A stretch of DNA of 27,661 nucleotides, from the NCBI GenBank assembly GCA_964513445.1, contig CAZEMM010000025.1, forward strand, positions 1 through 27,661, given 5' to 3'. The notes under the pieces are model-generated. The model had not been told where the DNA came from and did no database searches. It saw only the letters and a program-made list of their open reading frames with translations. The translations under genes were made by a program, and so were the position numbers. This document shows positions 1-7,443 of this stretch, piece by piece. The first letter of the stretch is position 1. Each line of letters opens with the position of its first letter. Source of the DNA: Butyricicoccus_A sp964513445. Lineage in GTDB: Bacteria > Bacillota > Clostridia > Oscillospirales > Butyricicoccaceae.

Positions 1-25
1 CTGGCTCTTCTGCCTGCGGCGATGC

Positions 26-101
26 TGGAGCGGATGACGAGGCTCGAACTCGCTACCTCCACCTTGGCAAGGTGGCGCTCTACCAGATGAGCTACATCCG
101 C
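26..101 (-). tRNA. tRNA-Gly (anticodon GCC)
   Basis: The reverse complement folds into a complete 76-nt cloverleaf. The acceptor arm pairs GCGGATG with CATCCGC, the anticodon loop is TTGCCAA (anticodon GCC, glycine), the T-loop is TTCGAGC, and the 3' CCA is encoded. A consensus promoter lies 35 nt upstream, so this tRNA is probably transcribed alone or as the first gene of a unit that leaves the window at its left edge. Positions 1-25 beyond it show no second tRNA. Confidence 0.96.
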
Positions 102-135
102 ATTTGGGGTTATTTCTATTCTGACGACGTTGTTT

Positions 136-164
136 ATTATATCTTACGCATCGCCAAATGTCAA
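136..164 (-). promoter_or_regulatory. Sigma-A promoter of tRNA-Gly
   Basis: On the minus strand a perfect TTGACA (159-164) and a perfect TATAAT (136-141) are separated by exactly 17 bp. Transcription would start near 129 and run directly into the tRNA. Confidence 0.85.
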
Positions 165-262
165 CCGCTTTTCGCGTTTTTTATAAAAACATTCCAGGAA
201 AAAGGAGGCGCAGCGCAGCCATATCCCCAAGCTGTATACAAAGTGAAATCTCATTGCGCAAC

Positions 263-465
263 ATGAAATGATTTCATCATGAGCTGTCAGCGTCAGCGGA
301 CAGCGGATTTCCATCCGTCATTTTTGGCGACATGTGCGTCAAAAATGACACCTCTCAAACCGGAAGTGTGCGAGCGAATGCGCGTGCGCGCACCGGTCTG
401 CATAATCTCACCCAAATGCCTGCATTTGGGTGACAGCCTGTCGACCTTTTCGACAGGCTGAGAGG
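263..465. repeat. Array of intergenic inverted repeats
   Basis: This gene-free stretch between LUD and tRNA-Gly holds five successive palindromes. They are ATGAAAT-G-ATTTCAT (263-277); GCTGTC/GACAGC (283-304); a 13-bp stem with one G-T pair, 317-329 with 337-349; a 12-bp stem, 408-419 with 422-433, around TCACCCAAATGC; and an 11-bp perfect stem, 434-444 with 450-460, around CAGCCTGTCGA. The arms CCTCTCA (351-357) and TGAGAGG (459-465) could close a larger branched structure around the last two. None has a U-tract, so these are not simple terminators. The function is unknown; the region resembles a composite of palindromic intergenic repeat units. Confidence 0.6.
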
Positions 466-511
466 CACAGCGCAGCCGTGCTCCTCGTCTGTCAGTCCAA
501 TAAACGTATCC

Positions 512-1096
512 TTAATATCCAAGCTCTTCGCCGATGAGCACCAGCTCACAGCGCGTCTGCGACCGCATCGGCCCTCTATGTATGACCATCGCGCGGCAAA
601 TGCTGCCCGGTGCGGTACAGTGATAGCATTTGTCACCGCCGGCTTTCTGACAGGCCGAGCCGGTGTCAAACCGCATGGCGTTCTTCGGCGCAGCAATCTG
701 CTCCGCCCGCTGCATTGCTGCGCTTAAATCCGCCGCCACCTTATTGATCCCGCAGACAAATAGCACCTCCTTGGGGCCATACAGCGTCGCGGAAACGCGG
801 TTGCCCGCGCCGTCAATGTTGACCAGCTCGCCTGTTGCCGCAACGCCGTTCGCGCTCGTCAGATAGATATCCGGCGTCTGATCCATTGCATCGCCCTTCC
901 AATGCCAATGCACGTCCGCCTTGCCCTGCATCGCTTCATACACGCCCATGCTGTCCAGCGTCATCGAGCCGCCAAAGGACACGCGCTTGCCCGCGCACTG
1001 CTCGACCAGATAGTCCCTCGCCTGCTCTGCCGTGTCAAAATACTGAAACGAAAACCCTTTTTGCGTAAACGCCGCGCGAATTTTCTCCACATCCAT
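512..1096 (-). CDS. LUD-domain protein (LutC/YkgG-like lactate utilization family)
   Basis: This 194-residue cytoplasmic protein fills the length of a single LUD (DUF162) domain. The family signature is visible as GGSMTLDSMG (residues 42-51) and SANGVAATGELVNIDG (81-96), the conserved glycine-rich loops of LutC/YkgG-type proteins. The C-terminal third carries Cys149, Cys157, Cys160 and Cys167, a cluster seen in the clostridial branch of the family. LutC acts with LutA and LutB in L-lactate oxidation, but neither partner is here and single-domain clostridial members have no proven function, so a role in lactate metabolism is only a guess. The start is supported by GGAGG about 8 nt upstream and by a consensus promoter that overlaps the stop codon of the preceding lipoprotein gene. 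It is probably a single-gene unit. Confidence 0.88.
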   Translation of the reverse strand: MDVEKIRAAFTQKGFSFQYFDTAEQARDYLVEQCAGKRVSFGGSMTLDSMGVYEAMQGKADVHWHWKGDAMDQTPDIYLTSANGVAATGELVNIDGAGNRVSATLYGPKEVLFVCGINKVAADLSAAMQRAEQIAAPKNAMRFDTGSACQKAGGDKCYHCTAPGSICRAMVIHRGPMRSQTRCELVLIGEELGY

Positions 1097-1132
1097 TTGC
1101 TTGTACCTCCTTCTGGTATCTCATATCATAGC

Positions 1133-1161
1133 ATTGTAAAATCATGATGTGCATGTGTCAA
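1133..1161 (-). promoter_or_regulatory. Sigma-A promoter of the LUD gene
   Basis: TTGACA (1156-1161) and TACAAT (1133-1138) are 17 bp apart on the minus strand, with a start expected near 1126, about 30 nt before the LUD start codon. The -35 box overlaps the last codons of the upstream lipoprotein gene. Confidence 0.75.
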
Positions 1162-1625
1162 TTGCGTTGATCCAATCCTTCGGCAACGGCCTCAATCGCT
1201 TGCTTCGCAAAATTTACCCTGTATGCACCCTCCAGTTCGCCGTCCACCGCGATGCGCACCTCCGCGACGGCAAGCTGATCGTCCTCTGTTGGCTGCTCGG
1301 AGCCCATCAGTGTCAGCCACGTGATATGCACATCCTCCGCAGAAAGCGTCCCGCTGACTACGTCGTCATATTGCAGTCCATCAAAAAATGCAGAATTTGA
1401 CGTTGCGGAAACAACCACCTCATCCGCGTTGTTTTGATAGACCGCAACCGTCTGGTAAACCCGCTCGTCCTCCTGCTCGACATATGCTTCATTTGGACAG
1501 ATAGTTTGCTCGCAAACCAGCGTATAGCCTGCCAAATCATCTGTTTGCGTATTGTTTGCCTGCTGCGGTGCACATCCGACGAACAGCAAGCAGAGCACGC
1601 ACAGCGCCATCCCATAGCGTTTCAT
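1158..1625 (-). CDS. Small putative lipoprotein of unknown function
   Basis: The predicted product has 155 residues and begins with a positively charged, hydrophobic signal (MKRYGMALCVLCLLFVGC) ending in a lipobox-like LFVGC, so it is probably lipid-anchored at Cys18 on the outer face of the membrane. The mature part is acidic and looks beta-rich, with no family I recognise. The start chosen is the internal ATG at 1625, because AGGA lies 5 nt upstream. An in-frame ATG at 1637 would add MRNE but has no ribosome binding site. The lipobox is not canonical (Phe at -3), so secretion is likely but lipidation is less certain. It follows the HAD phosphatase gene at a 99-bp distance, in which TGGTATACG may be a weak extended -10. 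Confidence 0.7.
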   Translation of the reverse strand: MKRYGMALCVLCLLFVGCAPQQANNTQTDDLAGYTLVCEQTICPNEAYVEQEDERVYQTVAVYQNNADEVVVSATSNSAFFDGLQYDDVVSGTLSAEDVHITWLTLMGSEQPTEDDQLAVAEVRIAVDGELEGAYRVNFAKQAIEAVAEGLDQRN

Positions 1626-1724
1626 TTCATTCCTCATTTCAATTGCATGCAGCGCGTCTCAATATTCTATCGTATACCATACCACAACGTCCGCGCTGCT
1701 GCTGTGCCTGATATCTGCTTCCCG

Positions 1725-2366
1725 TCACAAAAGCATCAGGATCTGAATCGGGAAATCCGCGAGCAAATCCGCGCCGTTGTCGATCAGCTCCGCGCGGTCG
1801 CGGAAGCCCCAGGTCACGCCGACCGCCGTACAGCCTGCGTTGTGCGCCGTCTGCATGTCCACGCCGGAATCACCGACGTACAGCGTCTCCTCCGGCTTCG
1901 CTCCCAGCTGCTCCAGTACCATGCGGCAGCCTGTCGGGTCGGGCTTGCGCGGCACACCGGCATGCTCGCCCAATACCGCATCTACCTTACCGAAAAAAAA
2001 ACGGCGCACAAGCTGCTGTGTCGCACTGTCCAGCTTATTGGACAGCACGCCGACGCGGACGCCGCGCTTGCGCAGAATGGTGAGCAGCTCCGATATGCCC
2101 TCATACGGCACAGTATGATCGCTCAGATGCGCCGCGTAATGCCGCTTAAAGTCCGCGAGCGCCGCATCAATTTCCTCGTCCGGCGCTCCGGCAGGCAGAC
2201 TGCGCTGCATCAGCTTGCGCACGCCGTTGCCGACAAAGCGGCGCACCTCGTCTTGCGAACGGGGCGGCAGGCCGCGCAGGCGCAGCGCTGCATTCACTGC
2301 GTCCCGCAGATCGCCCAACGTATTGAGCAGTGTGCCGTCCAAATCAAAAACAATCGCATTTTTCAT
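1725..2366 (-). CDS. HAD-superfamily phosphatase (phosphoglycolate phosphatase-like)
   Basis: This 213-residue HAD hydrolase has all four motifs: the nucleophile loop DLDGT (residues 8-12, Asp8 and Asp10), SN at 109-110, the lysine of KPDP (141-144), and the metal-binding GDSGVD (165-170). A helical cap lies between motifs I and II. Overall it resembles the Gph/PgmB branch, which dephosphorylates 2-phosphoglycolate or interconverts sugar phosphates. PgmB-type mutases usually have other cap residues, so phosphatase is the better guess, and substrate cannot be read from sequence. It lies 70 bp downstream of malQ on the same strand, with a stem-loop in the gap, so it is probably the second gene of the malQ transcript. 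The C-terminus ends in a short hydrophobic IQILMLL. Confidence 0.88.
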   Translation of the reverse strand: MKNAIVFDLDGTLLNTLGDLRDAVNAALRLRGLPPRSQDEVRRFVGNGVRKLMQRSLPAGAPDEEIDAALADFKRHYAAHLSDHTVPYEGISELLTILRKRGVRVGVLSNKLDSATQQLVRRFFFGKVDAVLGEHAGVPRKPDPTGCRMVLEQLGAKPEETLYVGDSGVDMQTAHNAGCTAVGVTWGFRDRAELIDNGADLLADFPIQILMLL

Positions 2367-2392
2367 GATGGTTCATCCTCTTATCACCAGAA

Positions 2393-2425
2393 ACAGCACA
2401 GCAGAAGCCCATTCCACTGTGCTGT
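2393..2425 (-). other. Stem-loop between malQ and the HAD phosphatase gene
   Basis: ACAGCACAG (2393-2401) and CTGTGCTGT (2417-2425) form a perfect 9-bp stem with a 15-nt loop. In the direction of transcription it is followed by TTTCTGG, a poor U-tract. It could be a leaky terminator or an mRNA stability element that lowers expression of the downstream phosphatase. Confidence 0.45.
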
Positions 2426-2436
2426 CATATGATTTC

Positions 2437-3939
2437 TCACTTACACCTCGGGTTTAATCGTTTTCCGCCAAACGCGGCACGGCGCAGGAAAGCGGAAACA
2501 TCCGGATTGATCGCCTCGCGGCGCACGCGCCAGCTCCAGTTTCCACCGAGTGTGGACGGCGTATTCATGCGCGCGTCCGCGCCCAGCGACAGCACATCCT
2601 GCATGGTCGTCATGACAATATCGCAGGACGAGGCATAGGCCAGACGAATCGCGCTCCAGCCGAGCGGCTCCCGGTCTGAGGTGCGCAGATATTCATATGC
2701 AAATTTGCGGTCCGCCTCGGTGCACTTGTCATTAATCTGCTCGCAGATCGTCTCAGAATCATGCGTAGAGGTGTAGCCGACGCAGTTCTTCGGCCAGTTA
2801 AACGGGATATGGTCGTTATTTTCATCCGCGCGCAGGCCGAAAATCATGACCCGCATGCCCGGATAACCGCTCTTTTTAAGGAATTTGCGCACAGCGTCAT
2901 CAATATCGCCCAAGTCCTCCGCAATGATCGGCACATCACCCAGCGCCGCACGAATCGCCTTAAACAGCTTCATGCGCGGGCCTTTATGCCATTTGCCCTT
3001 GACGGCAGTCTCTTCGCCCGCCGGAACCTCCCAATACGCCTGAAAGCCGCGGAAATGGTCAATACGCGTGACGTCAAACAGCGCCAGATTGCGGCGCACA
3101 CGCCAAATCCACCAGCGATAGCCGTCGTTCTCGATGACCTTCCAATTGTAGGTCGGATTGCCCCACAGCTGACCGGTCGCGGAATAATAATCCGGCGGGA
3201 CGCCCGCAACGCCGTTCGGCTTCAGCTCCTCATCCACCTTGAACATTTCCGGATGCGCCCACACATCACAGCTGTCCGGTGAAACATAGATCGGGATATC
3301 ACCGATAATCTGAATCCCCTGTTTTCTGGCATAGGCGTGCAGCTTATTCCACTGTGCAAAGAACAGATATTGCATAAATACATAAAAATCAATCTGCGGC
3401 TTGAGCTCGAACGCGTAACGGCGCATGGCCTCCGGATCGCGGCGCTTGATGTCCGCGTCATCCCAATCCCACAGCGCTTTCTGGTCAAAATATTTCTTGA
3501 GCGACATGAACATCGCGTAATCCTCGACCCAATCGCGGTTTTCCCAGCGGAATGCCGCCATTTTGCCGAGCAGCACCTGGTCGGCGCGTTCAAACGCGCG
3601 GTGCAGCACAGCAAGGCGCGTCTCAGAGAGCGCCGCAAAATCCACGGCGTCCGGCGTCGTTTCGACATCCGCGTCGCGCAGATCCTGCTCGATCAGCAGA
3701 CCCATCTCCGCCAGCATATCCAGATCAATGAAATACGGATTGCCCGCCGCCGCGGAAAAGCACTGATACGGACTGTCGCCAAAGCCGGTCTGGCCGAGCG
3801 GCAGCACCTGCCAATATGTCTGCCCGCCATCCCGCAGAAAATCGACGAACCGATACGCCTCCTTGCCCATTGTGCCGATGCCGTAGGGCGAGGGAAGCGA
3901 GGAAATATGCAGCAATACGCCGCAGGAACGTTCAAACAT
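2437..3939 (-). CDS. malQ: 4-alpha-glucanotransferase (amylomaltase, GH77)
   Basis: This 500-residue protein matches the full length of bacterial amylomaltases. It transfers alpha-1,4-glucan segments between maltodextrins in the cytoplasm, releasing glucose or longer chains. The N-terminus has the family start RSCGVLLHISSLPSPYGIG. The acceptor loop PPDYYSATGQLWGNPTYNW is at 248-266. The GH77 catalytic residues are Asp294 (RIDHFRG, nucleophile), Glu341 (IAEDLG, acid/base) and Asp394 (STHDSET, stabiliser). The start has AGGGG about 8 nt upstream. No glycogen or maltose transport genes are in the window, so it is a stand-alone maltodextrin gene with only the HAD phosphatase behind it. It diverges from trmB across a 112-bp region, in which TGTTATACT (4018-4026, minus) could be an extended -10 for malQ. 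Confidence 0.97.
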   Translation of the reverse strand: MFERSCGVLLHISSLPSPYGIGTMGKEAYRFVDFLRDGGQTYWQVLPLGQTGFGDSPYQCFSAAAGNPYFIDLDMLAEMGLLIEQDLRDADVETTPDAVDFAALSETRLAVLHRAFERADQVLLGKMAAFRWENRDWVEDYAMFMSLKKYFDQKALWDWDDADIKRRDPEAMRRYAFELKPQIDFYVFMQYLFFAQWNKLHAYARKQGIQIIGDIPIYVSPDSCDVWAHPEMFKVDEELKPNGVAGVPPDYYSATGQLWGNPTYNWKVIENDGYRWWIWRVRRNLALFDVTRIDHFRGFQAYWEVPAGEETAVKGKWHKGPRMKLFKAIRAALGDVPIIAEDLGDIDDAVRKFLKKSGYPGMRVMIFGLRADENNDHIPFNWPKNCVGYTSTHDSETICEQINDKCTEADRKFAYEYLRTSDREPLGWSAIRLAYASSCDIVMTTMQDVLSLGADARMNTPSTLGGNWSWRVRREAINPDVSAFLRRAAFGGKRLNPRCK

Positions 3940-3958
3940 GATTCTAACCCCTTTTTAT

Positions 3959-3987
3959 TTGCAATAATACGCTGTTTCCGCTATAAT
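3959..3987 (+). promoter_or_regulatory. Sigma-A promoter of trmB
   Basis: TTGCAA (3959-3964) and TATAAT (3982-3987) are separated by 17 bp on the plus strand, with a start expected near 3994 and a leader of about 58 nt before trmB. Confidence 0.7.
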
Positions 3988-4051
3988 GAGGAAAAAGTCG
4001 CTGTATTTCTGTGATAACAGTATAACACGATAGAGAAGGAGACCTGACCTC

Positions 4052-4789
4052 ATGCGCATGCGCAAAAAGAAAAATCTCGATACCCGTTTGGCAAGCTGCG
4101 CCCCCGTTTTAATTGCCGACCCCGCCGAGCAAAAGGGGCGCTGGCGCGCGCTGTTTGGCAACGACCATCCGCTGCATCTCGAGATCGGCTGCGGAAAGGG
4201 ACGTTTTATCGTGGAATCTGCCCGCCGCAATCCCGACATCAATTATCTCGCCATCGAACGCGAGCAGGGCGCGCTGGTCATGGCGACAGAAAAGGCCATG
4301 GCAGCTGATCTACCCAATCTGCGTTTTTTGGATTTTGACGCCGCCGGCCTGTGCAGCATCTTTGCGGACGGCGAGATCGACCGCATTTACCTCAACTTTT
4401 CCGACCCGTGGCCGCCCAACCGCCAGCGCAAGCGCCGGCTGACACATGCCAACTTCCTCGCGCTGTATGACTGTGTGCTCGCCAAATACGGACAGGTGCA
4501 TTTTAAGACGGACAACCAGCATCTGTTTGAATTTACGTTGGAGGAGCTATGCGGCTATGGCTGGCTGATTCAAAATATTTGCCTCGACCTGCACGCAAGC
4601 GGGCAGGACAACATCATGACGGAATATGAGGAACGCTTCTCCAGCGAGGGCTTTCGCATCTATCGTCTGGAGGCGTGCCGCCGCAGCGAGGACATGCTGA
4701 CGCGCGCGCACACGCCGCCGCGCACCGCCGAACAGCTTGCACAGCCTGCGCGCGGTTCTCTCGCTGCATCTTATTCGACGCCTCGTTGA
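4052..4789 (+). CDS. trmB: tRNA (guanine-N7)-methyltransferase
   Basis: TrmB uses S-adenosylmethionine to make 7-methylguanosine at position 46 of tRNA variable loops. The 245-residue protein has the SAM motif LEIGCGKGRF (43-52), the acidic LAIER (67-71) ending the second strand, the family signature NFSDPWPPNRQRKRRL (115-130), and FKTDN (151-155). Members are usually about 210-220 residues; here about 25 low-complexity residues follow the conserved domain (AHTPPRTAEQL onward), rich in Ala, Pro and Arg, which may be a disordered tail. The ribosome binding site AAGGAG lies 10 nt before the first ATG; a second in-frame ATG two codons later is equally possible. It is monocistronic, with its own promoter and a strong downstream hairpin. 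Confidence 0.96.
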   Translation: MRMRKKKNLDTRLASCAPVLIADPAEQKGRWRALFGNDHPLHLEIGCGKGRFIVESARRNPDINYLAIEREQGALVMATEKAMAADLPNLRFLDFDAAGLCSIFADGEIDRIYLNFSDPWPPNRQRKRRLTHANFLALYDCVLAKYGQVHFKTDNQHLFEFTLEELCGYGWLIQNICLDLHASGQDNIMTEYEERFSSEGFRIYRLEACRRSEDMLTRAHTPPRTAEQLAQPARGSLAASYSTPR

Positions 4790-4879
4790 TTAGTATATCA
4801 TTTGTGGCCAAATAACGCAAGGTTTTTGACCATGTTTTTGTACGCAACGACAAATTCCATCCCTTTTACGACGCAAAAG

Positions 4880-4916
4880 GCCGCCGCCGGAAAATTCCGG
4901 CGGCGGCTCCTTTTTA
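4880..4916. terminator. Bidirectional terminator between trmB and the isomerase gene
   Basis: A 13-bp perfect stem (4880-4892 with 4895-4907, GCCGCCGCCGGAA and its complement) is followed by TCCTTTTTAT on the plus strand and by CCTTTTGC on the minus strand. It sits between the convergent 3' ends of trmB and the TIM-barrel gene and should stop transcription from both sides, better for trmB. Confidence 0.85.
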
Positions 4917-4929
4917 TAAAGAAACAAAA

Positions 4930-5895
4930 TTACTTGCTGATGGTTGCCTTGAGCGCGTCGATGGAGGTCTCCAGACCAGCCTCTACGCTCATCGTCAGGT
5001 CTTCCATCTCCAGCGATACATAGCCGTCATAGCCCATCATCTTGCAGACAGAGAAGAACTCCTTCCACCACTGCAGGTCACGGCCGCAGCCGACTGCAAC
5101 GTAGTTCCACGTGCGGTTCTTGGAATCCTCAACCGGCAGGTTCTCCAGCAGGCCGTCTACGTCCGCCAGATAACGCTCGATACGCGCGTCCTTGCCATGG
5201 ACATAGAAGATCTTGTCGCCCAGTGCGCGTGCAGCCGCGATCGGCTCCGCACCCTGCAGCATCAGGTGGGACGGGTCAAGGTTCAAACCGAGTACATCGG
5301 AATCCTCACCGACAACCTCGCACAGCTTATTGAACGTGCGGACATTATGCACCAGCGTGCCCGGGAACTCCTCGATGGCGATCTTCTTGACGCCGTTTTC
5401 CTTGGCGATCTTGCAGGTTTCCTTCCACCATGCAGCAGCGACCTCCCACTGATACTTGACGCCTTCCTTCATGTAGCTGAAGCCGTCAAAATCCGGCCAC
5501 GAAACGGTGGATACAAACCAGTTCGGGGTCTTATCCTCCGGCGAGCCGGCCGGCAGACCGGACATGGTGACGACGGTGTCGACACCCAGCTTGCCAGCCA
5601 GAACGAATGTATCGCGCATGGTCTTGCTGTGCGCTTTGCCCATCGGGGTGTTGATGAGCGGGTTGCCCGAGCAGTTCAGAGCGGAAATAGCCAAACCGCG
5701 CTTGTCAATCTCAGCCTTGAAGGCCTCGCGCTTTGCGTCGTCATTGATGAGCGCCTCAGCGGACGGGATGAAGTTGCAGCCGCCCCAGCCGCCTGCTGTC
5801 ATCTCAATTGCGTCAAGACCGTATGCAACGACCTTGTCCAGCATCTCAGTGAACGGAATCTTGCCAAAAACATCAGTGCAAATGGAAAGTTTCAT
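4930..5895 (-). CDS. Sugar phosphate isomerase/epimerase-like TIM-barrel protein
   Basis: This 321-residue protein belongs to the xylose isomerase-like TIM-barrel family (AP_endonuc_2). The expected metal-binding residues are Glu175 or Glu176 (IAIEEFPG), Asp207 (LNLDPSH), His233 (YVHGKD) and Glu296 (VSLEMED), the E-D-H-E set of D-tagatose 3-epimerase/IolE-like enzymes. It is unusually rich in Trp and Gly around 36-40 (GGWGGC) and in the segment 126-157, which could shape a pocket for a bulky or glycosidic substrate. It is the second gene after a Gfo/Idh/MocA oxidoreductase, a pairing typical of pathways that oxidise a sugar or inositol to a keto form and then isomerise or eliminate it. Substrate is unknown. 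The start is supported by GGAGGA 8 nt upstream. Confidence 0.85.
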   Translation of the reverse strand: MKLSICTDVFGKIPFTEMLDKVVAYGLDAIEMTAGGWGGCNFIPSAEALINDDAKREAFKAEIDKRGLAISALNCSGNPLINTPMGKAHSKTMRDTFVLAGKLGVDTVVTMSGLPAGSPEDKTPNWFVSTVSWPDFDGFSYMKEGVKYQWEVAAAWWKETCKIAKENGVKKIAIEEFPGTLVHNVRTFNKLCEVVGEDSDVLGLNLDPSHLMLQGAEPIAAARALGDKIFYVHGKDARIERYLADVDGLLENLPVEDSKNRTWNYVAVGCGRDLQWWKEFFSVCKMMGYDGYVSLEMEDLTMSVEAGLETSIDALKATISK

Positions 5896-5918
5896 GATAT
5901 TCCTCCAATTTTATGGGC

Positions 5919-5950
5919 TGCCGGAGCAGCGCCTGTGCTCTGCTCCGGCA
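5919..5950 (-). other. Intercistronic stem-loop in the oxidoreductase-isomerase mRNA
   Basis: TGCCGGAGCAG (5919-5929) and CTGCTCCGGCA (5940-5950) form an 11-bp perfect stem with a 10-nt loop, between the stop of the oxidoreductase and the ribosome binding site of the isomerase. No U-tract follows in either direction. It is more likely an mRNA-stability or processing element than a terminator. Confidence 0.6.
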
Positions 5951-5987
5951 TAGTGAAAAAATGAATGAGAAAATATAGAAGGGTGTC

Positions 5988-7169
5988 TTATTTCACGTCG
6001 ACCCAAACAGCGCCCTTGTCAGCGGACTCGGCACAAGCGTTGATCCACTTGATGCCCTCGATGCCGTGCTCCAGATCAGGATATACGAGGTTCTTGAGCG
6101 TCTCCTCATCGCCGCGATCCTTCGCATCCATTGCAATGGCAAAGCGCTTGTACAGGTTGGACCAGGAATCAATCAGGCCGGTGTAGTGCAGCGCGCCCAG
6201 GCGCTCGTCCTCCAGCGCTTCCGGTGCAAGGTAATCCATCGAGCGGTACAGAATCTGCTCCGGCTTGCCCTGTACCTGATAGTGCAGCTCGTCCGGATGC
6301 ATGTCGTTCCACTCGAGGGAAGCCTTCGAGCCGACAATGCGGATGTGCTGGGAGCTATGGTCGCCGGCATTGACTGCGGAAGCCCACATACGGCCTACCG
6401 CACCGGACTCATAGCGCATCAGGCAGTATGCGTTGTCCTCCAGCGGATAACGGGAGCCGACAAATGCCTGACGGTCACACAGAACCTGCTTCAGCTTCTC
6501 ATCCGGGCAGATCAGCTCGGACATGTAGTACGTATGGGTGGACAGATCGCCCAGTACGAAGGAGCGTCCAACCTTAGCCGGATCGACACGCCACTTCTGA
6601 CCCTCTGCCTTGACGTCAGCCTCTGCGTCGCAGCCAAAGCCGTGTGCGTAGCGCAGGTCGATCATGTTGACCTTGCCGATGTCGCCGTTCTTGATCATTG
6701 CGCGCATCTGCTGCAGCAGCTCAAAGCCGGAGAAGCCGTAGGTTACGCATACGATCTTGCCCTTTTCCTCAGCCAGCTTCTTGATTTCCTCGCCCTGCTC
6801 TACTTCAAAGAACAACGGCTTCTCGCAGATGACATGCAGGCCAGCCTCCAGCGCTGCCTTGGTTACTTCATAATGCAGGAAATTCGGGGTCGCTACGTCG
6901 ACAGCCTCGATGCCGTCCTCACGCTTTGCCTCTTCCTCAAACATGGTCTTGTAATCCGGATACAGACGATCCTCGTCCATGCACAGATCCAGGCCGAACT
7001 GCTTGCCGCGCTCGAAGTCAACGTCGAATGCCGCAGCCTTCAGAACGAAGGAGGTGTTGTCGCGCATTGCGCCCAGGCGATGCTTGTAGCCTACGCCGGA
7101 GGTGGAGCCGCCGCCTACGATGCCCCAACGGAACGGTTCTCTCTTGATGATTTTCTGACCGATGTACAT
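5988..7169 (-). CDS. Gfo/Idh/MocA family NAD(P)-dependent oxidoreductase
   Basis: The 393-residue product has an N-terminal Rossmann fold with the dinucleotide loop GIVGGGSTSGVG (16-27), the family hallmark EKP at 116-118 (VICEKPLF), and GDLSTH (207-212), the position of the usual catalytic Asp/His. The C-terminal beta-sheet domain follows. Enzymes of this type oxidise a hydroxyl of inositols, sugars or glycosides with NAD(P). The start at 7169 is chosen because AGGAAG lies 8 nt upstream; an ATG eight codons earlier has no such site. It is the first gene of an operon with the TIM-barrel protein (92-bp gap). It has a leader of about 230 nt with two dyads and a promoter preceded by paired AraC-type half-sites. 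Substrate is not deducible; inositol or a glycoside 3-oxidation are possibilities only. Confidence 0.9.
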   Translation of the reverse strand: MYIGQKIIKREPFRWGIVGGGSTSGVGYKHRLGAMRDNTSFVLKAAAFDVDFERGKQFGLDLCMDEDRLYPDYKTMFEEEAKREDGIEAVDVATPNFLHYEVTKAALEAGLHVICEKPLFFEVEQGEEIKKLAEEKGKIVCVTYGFSGFELLQQMRAMIKNGDIGKVNMIDLRYAHGFGCDAEADVKAEGQKWRVDPAKVGRSFVLGDLSTHTYYMSELICPDEKLKQVLCDRQAFVGSRYPLEDNAYCLMRYESGAVGRMWASAVNAGDHSSQHIRIVGSKASLEWNDMHPDELHYQVQGKPEQILYRSMDYLAPEALEDERLGALHYTGLIDSWSNLYKRFAIAMDAKDRGDEETLKNLVYPDLEHGIEGIKWINACAESADKGAVWVDVK

Positions 7170-7237
7170 AGTTGTTACTTCCTTTCTTCTCATTTTTCGT
7201 AACGTGTTGTGTTTGTGAATGCGTGGGTGTGTTATGT

Positions 7238-7267
7238 TTTAAAACATCCGGTGTCGGATGGTTTAAA
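7238..7267. promoter_or_regulatory. Near-perfect 30-bp dyad in the oxidoreductase leader
   Basis: The two arms 7238-7250 and 7255-7267 pair at 12 of 13 positions around the central GTGT (arm TTTAAAACATCCG). It lies about 70 nt before the oxidoreductase start codon and about 130 nt after the predicted transcription start. It could be an operator or an RNA hairpin. No U-tract follows. Confidence 0.5.
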
Positions 7268-7328
7268 CGATGTTACAATCCAGCTATAATCGTTCGGTTT
7301 TGCGGTTTTATCTGCCGCAGTGCAATTT

Positions 7329-7362
7329 GGTGATTTTTTGATGATTTTGCACGAAAATCACC
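7329..7362. promoter_or_regulatory. Nested dyads in the oxidoreductase-araC intergenic region
   Basis: GGTGATTTT (7329-7337) and AAAATCACC (7354-7362) are perfect complements. Inside lies a 19-bp palindrome, TGATTTT-GCACG-AAAATCA (7342-7360). The left arm TGATTTT occurs twice in direct orientation, so either pairing is possible. It could be a repressor operator or a leader RNA hairpin for the minus-strand operon. It also lies about 130 bp upstream of araC. Confidence 0.5.
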
Positions 7363-7405
7363 GCATATCTTTGTTGTTTTTGTTCCTTGTGTTCTTTCTG
7401 ACTGT

Positions 7406-7434
7406 AGTATAAGCTATATTTAGGCGATCGTAAA
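7406..7434 (-). promoter_or_regulatory. Promoter of the oxidoreductase-isomerase operon
   Basis: TTTACG (7429-7434) and TATACT (7406-7411) are 17 bp apart on the minus strand. The same boxes, spacing and flanks (ATTTACGAT and TATACTA) recur upstream of the sugar-binding lipoprotein gene at 9795-9823. Only four of six -35 bases match consensus, as expected for an activator-dependent promoter. Confidence 0.7.
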
Positions 7435-7443
7435 TATGCACGG

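Noticed and set aside
263..465. CRISPR array or attachment site next to tRNA-Gly
   Set aside because: The inverted repeats differ from one another, there is no repeat-spacer regularity, and no duplicated tRNA 3' end or integrase is present.
1638..1724. Promoter for the small lipoprotein gene
   Set aside because: Only a weak TGGTATACG and TTGTGG-17-TATTGA are seen; neither is good enough to call.
4930..7169. Complete puerarin-type C-deglycosidase operon (dgpABC)
   Set aside because: The oxidoreductase and TIM-barrel types fit, but no small DgpB-like partner gene is present, so only a loose analogy is kept.
7280..7295. Plus-strand TATAAT at 7285-7290 as the araC promoter
   Set aside because: No acceptable -35 lies 16-18 bp upstream (TTTAAA only) and the leader would be about 200 nt; it is possible but not supported.
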